Below, one piece after another: positions 1-8,680 of a stretch of 64,000 nt of DNA. The translations under genes were made by a program, and so were the position numbers. Source of the stretch: CAYWYR01 sp964462685 (GTDB lineage Bacteria; Bacteroidota; Ignavibacteria; Kapaibacteriales; UBA2268); assembly GCA_964462685.1 (NCBI GenBank), contig CAYWYR010000015.1, forward strand, positions 1-64,000. Reading direction: 5' to 3'. The notes beneath the pieces are model-generated. The model was not told where the DNA came from and did no database searches. It saw only the letters and a program-made list of their open reading frames with translations. Position 1 is the first letter of the stretch; every line of letters begins with the position of its first letter.

Positions 1-51
1 ATGTTGTTATGATTTTTAACAATATAAGAATTGCTGGGATAATCTTTATAT

Positions 52-3000
52 CTACTTGACCATCAATTTATAAACATTGCCCCCAGCCCGAAGGAAATAA
101 ACGCCTTTGCTAAGGCCTGAGGTACTGATATCGGAATTCTGCTGAGCTATAGTTCCGCCATTAAGATCATATAAGGTGAGATAAGTTTGCTTGGGGTTGA
201 AAATCATATCACCAGAATAATAAGGCTTGTCCTGTGACTGGATTGTTGGGATTTCTTTAACGCTTACTGGCCATTGGGATTCTAAAGTCAGGCTTATGGT
301 ATGGATAGACTCGCCGGTTTTAAGAGTCATTACCTCGGCAACCGTTTCTATATCCTCAGGTAAGAATGAGAATACTATTGTATCTGTTTCCCCTGGCATA
401 TACCAGCCATCAGGATACTCTTCCAGCACAAGATCATTTCTGAATGGTATATCGAGTGGAGTTATGTAAATGGCATCTGAACTACTTGATACCCGGAAAG
501 GAATGCGTATCTCTTCTCTTTGGCCAACTATAGTACTATCACTGATCTGAGTGAGATTATCAAAATCATCTGCTGAATAAATGATGCCATTAAGTAGATA
601 ATCCTGGTCGATATCGGAACCTGGCATGGGGAAGGTAAGAGCCCGAATGAAATTGCTCGCGTAATACACCCGACCAAAATTACTACCCTCGTTTAGAGAT
701 TCTATATGGCTTATCCTATAATCTCTCCATCTGGAGTTTCTAATGAATTGAAACTCTTTGTTAGCTCCTACGCGTTTTAGAGCCAGCTCTCCTTGTGCGC
801 CCGCAAATGCCAAAGACCTATCTCCTTCTCCATCAACGATATACTCCATTCCGACTGGCGCGTTGAAGCTTAGATAATTATAGAATAGTATCTCAGGCAT
901 ATTAGCGGCTTCTGTTACAAAGAAGTTGGGTTCCCCAAGCTCAAGATCATCCAGACTTATCTCGTATAAAGTTGGGATATCCTCTCTTCTTCTGTCAGAG
1001 GACGCAAGAACAGCAAGGCTTCCGTGCCCAAGTGTCAGTCTGTGTGGGTATCTTTCGGGCATTTCCATCACTTGCCATGTATTTCCACTGTTGAAGGAAT
1101 ATACAAGCCTTCCACGGGTATCGGCAAATGCGATAATATTGTCTTCATAATCTATACACTCTGTAAAAACACTAGCGCTTCCGTCAAGCAATTCAGATAT
1201 CTGGTTTACTTCTGTAAAAGAAGCTGAGCGATCAGTATTGATTACTTGGATGTTTCTGCCAGGAGAGTTAGGCCTACCGATAATCACGATGTCACCGTTA
1301 TCGTAAGCCACCATACCCTGAAGGTTATTTACCATCGAGCTATAGTCAAGCGTTTCAATAGTTTCAAAGGTATCGGTTGATATAACCAGTTCCCCATCGT
1401 TACTAGCGGCGAATATCATGTCTCCGTTCGGATATTGGTGAAAATCAGTTATATAGAACTCTCCGAATAAATATTCCTCGTCAGTGTTGAGATTGTATAG
1501 TATCCCTCTTGAAGCTTCTAGATCAATACCCATAAACCATAGATCATCTCCATAGCGCTTTGTTTTTCTCCACGCAATCCTCGAACCATTGACCCAGTCT
1601 TGAAAAATGCTTACAGATCCGTTGCTGTCGGCCAAAAAGTCCAATCTATATGAATCAACGGCCTCACCTTCATCAAAATCAGAATATATGCCCAGATAAG
1701 TAGAACCTTTATACCAGGGCGAATCTTCCGTTACATCAAAAGTCTCAGTATAAACAATAGTATCGTCCAGCATCGGTACAAATTCGTTTATAGTCTCAAA
1801 CTCTAAGAAATCCTCTACAGGGGTTATTTCAAAGCTTAGGTCGTTTACGATTCCGTTAACTGGATAAATACCGATATCAAAAGTCTCATCTTTTAATACC
1901 TCATTCTGTATCTGCCTTTTGATAACGGCGGGTGTAGGATACATATCCTCCCGAAGAAGGCCATCCATATTCGCGATACCAAAATATTCATCATCTTGCT
2001 CGAAATCAGTATAATCAGAAGCTGTATATCTTAGCAAGGCTCTCAGTTCAGCTCTGGAAAGATCTGGCTTTGCCGCAAGGGCGACAGCCGCCATACCTGA
2101 TACAATCGGGCTTGACATACTAGTACCGGATGATCTGTAATATACCCCGTTATTACCTGTAGAAAGTATATCTACGCCAGGCGCAAATACATCAACATCG
2201 ATACCATAGTTGGAGAAATCAGCCGGCCTATCGCCGTTTACAGCAGCGCCCACGCTTATCACTTCAGGGAAGTTATTGGGGTAATTATAACCTAGGTCAT
2301 TGTTTTCAAGATCATTACCGGCTGATGCTATAATTATCGAACCACTCAAGTCCACGCTTCTTATAATATCCCACTCATATTCGCTAAAGCCGCTTCCGCC
2401 CCAAGAACAGTTGATAATATCCGCCCCCATGTATGAAGCATACAAAATGCCCTCATAAGTATTGTACAGACCTGAATTCGTATCAGAATCAGGGCCGATT
2501 TTTATCGGTAGCAGTTTGGCGCCCCTACCTGGTGAAGCGACCCCTACATTATTGAAGTTGACTGCGCTTACACATCCAGCTACATGGGTACCGTGATTAT
2601 TACTTGATCCAGTCGGTGCCGGATCATTATCCGGCATAAATTCACCGCTTCTTATATCATCTCTATCAACATCACCTACAAAATCCCATCCGCTTACATC
2701 ATCGATATATCCATTATCATCATCATCCAAACCATTACCGGGTATTTCGCCTATATTGATATAAATATTTTCCTCTAAATCCTCGTGATCTGTATCTGTG
2801 CCGGAATCCACTATTGCAACTATAATATCAGAAGCGTCCGGAAGCTGCAGATCATAAGGATTCATCCCAATTGGGCCAAAATACCTTTGAGCATCCAGTA
2901 GAGGGTCTGTACCGCTTTCTTCCACAACATTTGTATAATGAACCTGCGGGAACTCAGCATATCGCACCATCCCCGAACCTGTAAGGTCTTTTGCCAGCTT

Positions 3001-3393
3001 AGTTAAATCAGTTTGGGAGAAGCTTTTTGGGAACAGGTAATAGATATCTTTAATCGACTCCATTAGCCTATATCTTCTTTCAGCCAAATCATTGTTTTCT
3101 CGTAGTTTCCCGTCGTAGACTTTTCTGGAAAAGTTCATTTTGTCCGATACAGAAACGAGTCTTATCCCGGAAAAACTATTTTGGAGATCAAAAACCGTTG
3201 TGCCGGGATTGAGCCTGACCATTAAATAGCCGGGATTATAACTCTCACCACTGCTGTTGTTTGGAGTTTTTTTAATAGAAAGAGCCGAAAGATCGGACTC
3301 ATTAGCTGGATATATATGAACATCGATTGGTTGTGTAAGTACAGCAACAAAACTTGAAAAAAAAACTAGAATAGATATGACAAATGATTGCAT
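52..3393 (-). CDS. Secreted subtilisin-like (S8) serine protease with T9SS sorting domain
   Basis: Predicted extracellular endopeptidase. Numbered from the ATG at 3393, the catalytic triad is visible: Asp196 in AIVDSGTDTDHEDL, His267 in NNHGTHVAG and Ser425 in SSGTSMSSP, with the oxyanion Asn in SAGND. An acidic DDDDNGYIDD stretch after the Asp motif is typical of calcium-binding S8 enzymes in this group. A hydrophobic signal segment opens the protein, a roughly 120-residue propeptide-like region precedes the protease domain, and about 550 residues of beta-rich sequence follow. The last 65 residues, ending in KGVYFLRAGGNVYKLMVK, look like a T9SS C-terminal sorting domain. A GTG at 3432 would add 13 basic residues; I prefer the ATG because it directly precedes the signal segment. 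Transcribed divergently from the histidine kinase. Confidence 0.9.
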   Translation of the reverse strand: MQSFVISILVFFSSFVAVLTQPIDVHIYPANESDLSALSIKKTPNNSSGESYNPGYLMVRLNPGTTVFDLQNSFSGIRLVSVSDKMNFSRKVYDGKLRENNDLAERRYRLMESIKDIYYLFPKSFSQTDLTKLAKDLTGSGMVRYAEFPQVHYTNVVEESGTDPLLDAQRYFGPIGMNPYDLQLPDASDIIVAIVDSGTDTDHEDLEENIYINIGEIPGNGLDDDDNGYIDDVSGWDFVGDVDRDDIRSGEFMPDNDPAPTGSSNNHGTHVAGCVSAVNFNNVGVASPGRGAKLLPIKIGPDSDTNSGLYNTYEGILYASYMGADIINCSWGGSGFSEYEWDIIRSVDLSGSIIIASAGNDLENNDLGYNYPNNFPEVISVGAAVNGDRPADFSNYGIDVDVFAPGVDILSTGNNGVYYRSSGTSMSSPIVSGMAAVALAAKPDLSRAELRALLRYTASDYTDFEQDDEYFGIANMDGLLREDMYPTPAVIKRQIQNEVLKDETFDIGIYPVNGIVNDLSFEITPVEDFLEFETINEFVPMLDDTIVYTETFDVTEDSPWYKGSTYLGIYSDFDEGEAVDSYRLDFLADSNGSVSIFQDWVNGSRIAWRKTKRYGDDLWFMGIDLEASRGILYNLNTDEEYLFGEFYITDFHQYPNGDMIFAASNDGELVISTDTFETIETLDYSSMVNNLQGMVAYDNGDIVIIGRPNSPGRNIQVINTDRSASFTEVNQISELLDGSASVFTECIDYEDNIIAFADTRGRLVYSFNSGNTWQVMEMPERYPHRLTLGHGSLAVLASSDRRREDIPTLYEISLDDLELGEPNFFVTEAANMPEILFYNYLSFNAPVGMEYIVDGEGDRSLAFAGAQGELALKRVGANKEFQFIRNSRWRDYRISHIESLNEGSNFGRVYYASNFIRALTFPMPGSDIDQDYLLNGIIYSADDFDNLTQISDSTIVGQREEIRIPFRVSSSSDAIYITPLDIPFRNDLVLEEYPDGWYMPGETDTIVFSFLPEDIETVAEVMTLKTGESIHTISLTLESQWPVSVKEIPTIQSQDKPYYSGDMIFNPKQTYLTLYDLNGGTIAQQNSDISTSGLSKGVYFLRAGGNVYKLMVK

Positions 3394-3518
3394 ATGATTT
3401 TTTTTGATTAACTTTAACTTTATTTTATGCACATTTATGTAAAGTACATTACTATAATAACAATAGAAACTCTAAATAGTTGCTTTTCAACCGTTAGTAT
3501 AGTATTATAACCTTGTTA

Positions 3519-4541
3519 ATGAACGATACCGACATATTAATAACCTTTCAAGGGCTGTATGATAATTTCATTGGCCCAGTGGCGATATTTGATAGTAAAG
3601 GCGATTTAGTTTATTCTAATACCGCTTTTAACTCAATCAAAGTTACAACAAATACCATCACATCTGATTTATGGGATTCAATACAGAGTAATGGAAATGG
3701 TTCGCAGTTTGTTTTACCAACTGATCAATATAAATTTTATTTCCAGAACTCCGAAAGTAAAGTTGATAATCATTGTTTTATACTTTCTATAGGTACCAAA
3801 GTTGAGTCATCTGTTATCAATAAAACTGATAAAGAAAAAAAACTACAGATACAGAACAATATAAAAGACCGTATTTTCTCAATCATCGCACATGATCTTA
3901 AAAACCCTGTAGGTACGCTAGAACAGGTATCAAATATGTTATATCATCAATTTGACAGCTTTGAGCCAGAAGAGCTAAAAGATTATATAAACGATATATA
4001 TATCACGAGCCGATCAACAGCATCTCTTTTAGAAACTCTTTTAAATTGGTCCCATGTTCAAAAAGGTACAGTGCATTTTGATCCTTCTGACATGAACCTT
4101 AAACTTATGCTAGATAAATGTAGTGAACTATTAAGTATAAAGGCTAAACTCAAGAATATAGCACTTAATACTGAAGTTGATCCCGATTTATCGGTATGGG
4201 GGGACGCCAAGCTCATTTATACTGTCTTTAGAAATCTGATAACCAACAGTATGAAATTTACTCAAAGCGGAGGCTCTATATCGGTATCTGCAACAACTAT
4301 CAATAATGACTATGTTGAAATTGAGATAAAGGATAATGGAATAGGCATGAAACCCCAAAAAGCCAAAACTCTCTTTAATGTGGGAGAAGTAGAATCCACC
4401 GAAGGCACAGATAACGAAAGCGGTACAGGTTTAGGGCTTGTACTTTGTAAAGACTTTATCGAAATGCACAATGGCACGATATGGGCCGAAAGTGAACTCG
4501 GCAAAGGCACATCAATCTTTTTTACGCTTCCGGTAAAGTAG
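3519..4541 (+). CDS. PAS-like sensor histidine kinase, no membrane segment
   Basis: Signal-transducing autokinase. An N-terminal PAS-like region (about residues 10-95, containing FDSKGDLVYSNTAF) is followed by a HisKA H-box, FSIIAHDLKNPVG, whose His is about residue 125 from the ATG at 3519. A HATPase domain follows with the N-box NLITNSMKF, the G1 box DNGIGM and the G2 box GTGLGL. No transmembrane helix is apparent, so it should sense in the cytosol. A TTG at 3513 is an alternative start in the same frame. No response regulator gene is adjacent, so it is an orphan kinase in this window. The downstream gene is about 85 bases away and probably separately transcribed. Confidence 0.9.
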   Translation: MNDTDILITFQGLYDNFIGPVAIFDSKGDLVYSNTAFNSIKVTTNTITSDLWDSIQSNGNGSQFVLPTDQYKFYFQNSESKVDNHCFILSIGTKVESSVINKTDKEKKLQIQNNIKDRIFSIIAHDLKNPVGTLEQVSNMLYHQFDSFEPEELKDYINDIYITSRSTASLLETLLNWSHVQKGTVHFDPSDMNLKLMLDKCSELLSIKAKLKNIALNTEVDPDLSVWGDAKLIYTVFRNLITNSMKFTQSGGSISVSATTINNDYVEIEIKDNGIGMKPQKAKTLFNVGEVESTEGTDNESGTGLGLVLCKDFIEMHNGTIWAESELGKGTSIFFTLPVK

Positions 4542-4625
4542 TGCTAACTTTTTTGCTTTCGATTTCAACCAAATGAAATCAGTCTTGATTCGTAATTCCT
4601 GTTATATTCACATAATAGGTATAAA

Positions 4626-4928
4626 ATGAAATCATATAACACAGTTTCAGAAGCTACGGCTGACCTTAACAAGCAAGGATACAAGGCAGAGTTCAATCTC
4701 AAACCTGACTATATCGAAAATGTCGATTCCAAAGAAACTTTTGAACCTTCGGAATTTGAAATAGAAAACTTCTGGCGTTTCGAGGGAATGACTGACCCCG
4801 GGGACAATATGATCCTTTACACTGTAAAAGCAGGCGGGGAAAAAGGTACATTGATTGAGAGCTACAGCGGAGCTAATACCGTATCGCTTAATGAAGATAT
4901 GAGAAAACGCTTCGACACAAAGAAATAA
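4626..4928 (+). CDS. Conserved small soluble protein, function unknown
   Basis: A 100-residue acidic protein without signal peptide or membrane segment. The pattern SEATADLNKQGY, FNLKPDYIE, FWRFEGMTDPGD and ILYTVKAGGEKGTLIESY matches a small family common in Bacteroidota. Databases often label that family phosphoribosylpyrophosphate synthetase, although it is far too short and lacks the PRPP-binding loop, so I give no enzymatic name. Its stop lies just before the likely murG start, so the two genes are probably co-transcribed and translationally coupled. Confidence 0.75.
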   Translation: MKSYNTVSEATADLNKQGYKAEFNLKPDYIENVDSKETFEPSEFEIENFWRFEGMTDPGDNMILYTVKAGGEKGTLIESYSGANTVSLNEDMRKRFDTKK

Positions 4929-4930
4929 GA

Positions 4931-6046
4931 CTGATTCATCCCATCAAAAATATCCCTAAAATACTATTTGCCGCCGGGGGAACGGGCGGGCATCTTTTCC
5001 CTGCTATAGCTGTGGCGGATTACCTTCGGGACAACAAGCTTGCTGAACCGATATTTATCGGCACTGACAGGATGGAATCCGAGCTTGTTCCAAAACTCGA
5101 TTATGATTTTCGAATGATGGCTTTAACATCCCCCCCACGAAGCATACCAAAAATGTTCCCTTGGCTCGCCGGGTTTTCAAGCTCACTACTACGTGCCAGA
5201 AAGTTGATCAAGAAAGAAGGGATTGATGCTGTAGTCTGCGTAGGGGCTTATATCGGTTTGCCTCCAGGGCTGGCGGCTACTTTCACGGGGACCCCACTGT
5301 ATCTGATGGAATCGAATGTAAATCTGGGCAAAGCAAACGCAAAGCTCGTACCTTATGCAAAAAGGATTTTCACCTCATACCCTGAAACAGCGGGTTATCT
5401 GCCAGACAGTACCAAACATAAGGCTACCCTAACAGGTAACCCTCTCCGCAAGCAGATGGATAAAGTGCCTATGAAGGACATTGCTAGAGGAAGCCTCGGT
5501 TTACAAAAGGATAAGAAAACACTTCTAGTGATGGGCGGCAGCCTCGGGGCATTATCAATCAATAAAGCTATAGAAAGCAATCTTGATTTTATTGCCGATA
5601 GCGGTTGGCAACTTCTATGGCAGACTGGCAAGAATTATCAGCCCCCCGCCAAACTCCCAGACAATGTTACCGCTACTGTATTTATCGATAATGTCGGGTC
5701 GGCTTATGCATCAGCCGATCTTGTTATCTGCCGATCTGGAGCAACTACCTGCAGCGAGATAAAAATGCTGAAAAAACCAGCGGTTTTAGTTCCATTGCCA
5801 ACTGCTGGCAGCGGCGAGCAGAAATTGAATGCTTTGGCGATGCAGGAACTAGGGGGAGCGGTCATGATAGAGGACAAAGAATTTTCAAGTACTTTTAAAG
5901 ACAAGCTTTCCCTTCTTATGACGGTAGAAGATAAACTGAATGATATGGCATCAAAATATGCTGCTACTGGAAATACGGCTGCTAAAGCAATTGCCGAAGC
6001 GATCCTTTCCGATCTTGAAACCAATAATGTTACCAAAGAATCATAA
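4931..6046 (+). CDS. murG: MurG, undecaprenyl-PP-MurNAc-pentapeptide GlcNAc transferase
   Basis: Catalyses lipid I to lipid II conversion at the inner face of the cytoplasmic membrane during peptidoglycan synthesis. Family signatures are GGTGGHLFPA (lipid I-binding loop), MGGSLGALSIN and the UDP-GlcNAc-binding region CRSGATTCSE through VPLPTAGSGEQKLNA. The first in-frame ATG/GTG/TTG is a GTG at 5012, but it would delete the essential GGTGGH motif, which is encoded in frame at about 4979-4993. Between the in-frame stop at 4892 and that motif there is no ATG, GTG or TTG. The start must be a rare codon such as CTG 4931 (chosen here), ATT 4934 or ATA 4925, coupled to the preceding stop, or the assembly has an error. 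From CTG the protein has 371 residues, normal for MurG. It stands outside any dcw cluster here and overlaps the next gene by one base. Confidence 0.9.
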   Translation: MIHPIKNIPKILFAAGGTGGHLFPAIAVADYLRDNKLAEPIFIGTDRMESELVPKLDYDFRMMALTSPPRSIPKMFPWLAGFSSSLLRARKLIKKEGIDAVVCVGAYIGLPPGLAATFTGTPLYLMESNVNLGKANAKLVPYAKRIFTSYPETAGYLPDSTKHKATLTGNPLRKQMDKVPMKDIARGSLGLQKDKKTLLVMGGSLGALSINKAIESNLDFIADSGWQLLWQTGKNYQPPAKLPDNVTATVFIDNVGSAYASADLVICRSGATTCSEIKMLKKPAVLVPLPTAGSGEQKLNALAMQELGGAVMIEDKEFSSTFKDKLSLLMTVEDKLNDMASKYAATGNTAAKAIAEAILSDLETNNVTKES

Positions 6047-6723
6047 TGATCACAACTGAGTACCAGAATTTTTTCGCCGAATTAGAAAAGAACAACCACC
6101 GTGACTGGTTCCATGAGAATAAGAAGTGCTATGAAAAACACGTGAAAAAGCCATTTGAAAGTCTCGTATCGGAAATGATAATGCTTGAAAACGACTACCA
6201 GCCAATGCATGTGCTTCCTAAAGATCTGATATTCAGGATAAACAGAGATATCCGTTTCAGTAAGGACAAGGCGCCATATAAGCTCAATCGATCCGCGGTA
6301 ATATCACCAAACGGCAAGAAAGACCACAGCCGCCCGGCAATCTACTTTGAGCTTGGGGCGATAAACCTATCGATAGCCGGCGGTGTGTGGGCCCCAGATA
6401 AAGACCAGCTTCTCAAAATACGCGAGTTCATCGCAAGCGATATAGAAGGTTTTAAGGAAATTGCTAATGAGAAACAGTTTGTATCTACATTTAAAGAAAT
6501 AAAGGGCGACCGCAACAAACGCCTACCCAAAGACTTAGCAGAAGTTGCTGAGGACGAGCCGCGAATATATAACAAACAATTTTACTGGTGGATAGATATG
6601 CCGCTCCGTGACGCGATCGCAGCAACCGAAGGACATCTGGCAAACTACATAATGGAGCGGGTAGCCGATCAGCGAACCCAGCAGGAGTATTTTACAGAGG
6701 CTATGGGAACGGGGGTTAGTTAA
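6046..6723 (+). CDS. DUF2461 family protein
   Basis: A 225-residue cytosolic protein with the hallmarks of the DUF2461/TIGR02453 family: an N-terminal FFAELEKNNHRDWFHENK segment, then RINRDIRFSKDKAPYK and a central YFEL block. The function of the family is not established. Its ATG shares a base with the murG stop (taATG), so it is translationally coupled to murG. Its 3' end overlaps by a few bases the convergent stop of the minus-strand nuclease-like gene. Confidence 0.85.
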   Translation: MITTEYQNFFAELEKNNHRDWFHENKKCYEKHVKKPFESLVSEMIMLENDYQPMHVLPKDLIFRINRDIRFSKDKAPYKLNRSAVISPNGKKDHSRPAIYFELGAINLSIAGGVWAPDKDQLLKIREFIASDIEGFKEIANEKQFVSTFKEIKGDRNKRLPKDLAEVAEDEPRIYNKQFYWWIDMPLRDAIAATEGHLANYIMERVADQRTQQEYFTEAMGTGVS

Positions 6724-7241
6724 TAGAGATACCTTTTGAGATTTAGAGTTGAACAATCAGCATAAGCTCGGTTGTTCTCGTCATAAATTATTGGCTTAAT
6801 TTTAGTTCTGCCTTTAAGCTTTTTACTATGAATTGATATTTTTCTAATAATGACTTCATGATGATAATCATTAACCCTATTCGCAGTGTCAATTACATAC
6901 TTGACTAAACATTCCCCTGCATCCAATTGAGTAAGTGTTCTATCATTACCACTTTTAAGCTCTGCTAACAGCGCATAGTTTTTCTCGTTTTCACTTACAA
7001 ATATTACATAATCACATAACGCAGTTACGTTCTTTGTTTCGTAATTTAAAAATGGGAACATTCTTTGTTTATTTCTCTTTAAACTTTTGGGTAATTCGTC
7101 AATTTTATAAAGTGAAATTCGTTGATTACCATGGCGTAAAAGATCTACGGTCATATTAACTTTATCTTCTACTAGTTTAAGTGTATTAGATTTCATATCA
7201 ACATTAAGTACCTTGTTGATATGATTAATGAACTCATTCAT
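6720..7241 (-). CDS. PD-(D/E)xK nuclease-like partner of the AAA ATPase
   Basis: A 173-residue protein I cannot assign to a named family. The segment CDYVIF followed about 17 residues later by LLAELKSGN gives Asp77 then Glu94-x-Lys96. This is the spacing and hydrophobic beta-strand context of a PD-(D/E)xK nuclease core, and a Gln-containing helix, TQLDAGECLVKY, follows. There is no signal peptide or membrane helix. The start overlaps the end of the ATPase gene by 8 bases, so the pair is translated as a unit. Base composition is visibly more AT-rich than in the flanking genes. A nuclease role is inference from the motif; an inactive nuclease fold or adaptor is possible. Confidence 0.6.
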   Translation of the reverse strand: MNEFINHINKVLNVDMKSNTLKLVEDKVNMTVDLLRHGNQRISLYKIDELPKSLKRNKQRMFPFLNYETKNVTALCDYVIFVSENEKNYALLAELKSGNDRTLTQLDAGECLVKYVIDTANRVNDYHHEVIIRKISIHSKKLKGRTKIKPIIYDENNRAYADCSTLNLKRYLY

Positions 7242-8649
7242 GATCTATGGTAAGATTATAAAGTATATTAGAGTTAAAATTTAATTCGTCGACAGTTTTA
7301 TCTATAGTACTAATTTCAAATCCAAACTTGTCTATTTTTATAGGCTTAACGTTAACCTTCCTAGAGTTCGGATTTTCGTAATTAAACAAGTACGCGCCAA
7401 TATCAGCTTTATTAATTCCATAGCCATTTTGATAATTTTCAAGTTTATTTTCTATAAGAGTTTTCTTATCCAAAGTAGATGCCATGATCAGATTATTTAA
7501 TTCTCTCACTATATAATCACTATGAGTACTTACCAAAAGCCTAAATCCATTATTGATTAGTTTAGCAAAAACTCTAGCTATGATAACTTGGTTATTAGGA
7601 TGAAGATTTAACTCTGGTTCATCTATGATTATCAACTCATTATGCTCGGCTATATATTTTAAGTAAAATACAAGACTGGAGAGAGATTTAACAATAGAGG
7701 CAGTCAGATGAATGGGTAATCTTTTTGATTTAGATTTAGCTTTGTTTGATTGAAATACAACATCGCCATCTTTTGATAATTCTATTTTGCCATTTAAAAG
7801 ATCGTTCTCAATTTCTTCTGCTAAGTAATAAAACTCAGATTTAGTTTTTGAAAAGTTCACTAAATCTTCAGCAATTTCTAGACCGTCCTTAATGGCCATA
7901 GGATACCTAGTAGATCTTCTAATTAGAGCTTGAAAAGGATTATACCCTTTTTTTGCATTAACAAGATCAGTAGCTTGATCTAAAAATTCTTGTTTTTTAA
8001 GTGATAACTCTTTGCTGAAGGTATAAATCGAATTACGTTCAACAGGTAGAGCATAGCTAGATGATATTGGGTAGAAAGCTAATAAAAAGTACACTCTTTC
8101 TATCAGGAATAACTCTATTATTTCAATAGACTCCTTTGATAAATTAGAATGATTAATTTTTACTTTTACTTTAGTAGAGCTTTTTACTTTTGTTATACTA
8201 AGTTTTACATTGCTTAGGTTAATTGTGTATGCAAACTCACACTCTAGTAGTATCTTTTCAAATTTTGCTTCACCTTCATCTTTATTCGCATTTACTTCAA
8301 TCTGTTTTAGTTTAAAATTTGAAAATAGCTTTTCAGTAAGCTCATCTGAAATACCGAATATCATATTCAAGCTATTCTTTGTTCTCTGTAGCTCATCTTC
8401 GCGATACTTCCATAATGTCGAGTGATCAATATCAATCTCTGCTGAATTATTTTTAATTAAGTTGTTGATAAATAATTCTTCTTTATCACTATGTTTAGTA
8501 TACCGATAAGAGGTTTTTAATAAAGCATATATCACTAATGATGCATATGTTTTACCAGTATTATTCTGTCCACAGAAAACTATTAGCTTTTTTGATAGAT
8601 CAAACGTAGCATCAGATATAGGTCCAAGATTTTCAAAATTCAGTTTCAT
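7234..8649 (-). CDS. AAA/ABC-type (OLD-like) ATPase of putative defence module
   Basis: A 471-residue P-loop ATPase of the SMC/ABC-related AAA_15/AAA_21 type. It begins directly with a beta strand and carries Walker A GQNNTGKT at residues 27-34. A signature-like helix, TASIVKSLSSL, lies near 316-326, Walker B LIIIDEPE has Asp343/Glu344, a D-loop LNLHP follows, and the switch His is His376 in STHSDY. A helical, divergent insert of about 250 residues separates Walker A from the signature. Such ATPases pair with nuclease or toprim effectors in phage-defence systems (OLD, Septu, PARIS), which supports but does not prove that role. It is the first gene of an AT-rich pair lying 31 bases downstream of the Fe-S oxidoreductase gene on the same strand. 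Confidence 0.85.
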   Translation of the reverse strand: MKLNFENLGPISDATFDLSKKLIVFCGQNNTGKTYASLVIYALLKTSYRYTKHSDKEELFINNLIKNNSAEIDIDHSTLWKYREDELQRTKNSLNMIFGISDELTEKLFSNFKLKQIEVNANKDEGEAKFEKILLECEFAYTINLSNVKLSITKVKSSTKVKVKINHSNLSKESIEIIELFLIERVYFLLAFYPISSSYALPVERNSIYTFSKELSLKKQEFLDQATDLVNAKKGYNPFQALIRRSTRYPMAIKDGLEIAEDLVNFSKTKSEFYYLAEEIENDLLNGKIELSKDGDVVFQSNKAKSKSKRLPIHLTASIVKSLSSLVFYLKYIAEHNELIIIDEPELNLHPNNQVIIARVFAKLINNGFRLLVSTHSDYIVRELNNLIMASTLDKKTLIENKLENYQNGYGINKADIGAYLFNYENPNSRKVNVKPIKIDKFGFEISTIDKTVDELNFNSNILYNLTIDHE

Positions 8650-8680
8650 ATTTTTCCCTTCTACGTTTAAAACTCCTTTT

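Noticed and set aside
5012..6046. murG starting at GTG 5012 (344 residues)
   Set aside because: This start removes the GGTGGH motif needed for lipid I binding, which is encoded in frame just upstream.
6720..8649. Assignment of the ATPase pair to PARIS, Septu or RloB systems
   Set aside because: The partner has neither a toprim/DUF4435, an HNH nor an RloB-type signature that I can see, and its length differs; only a generic relation is supported.
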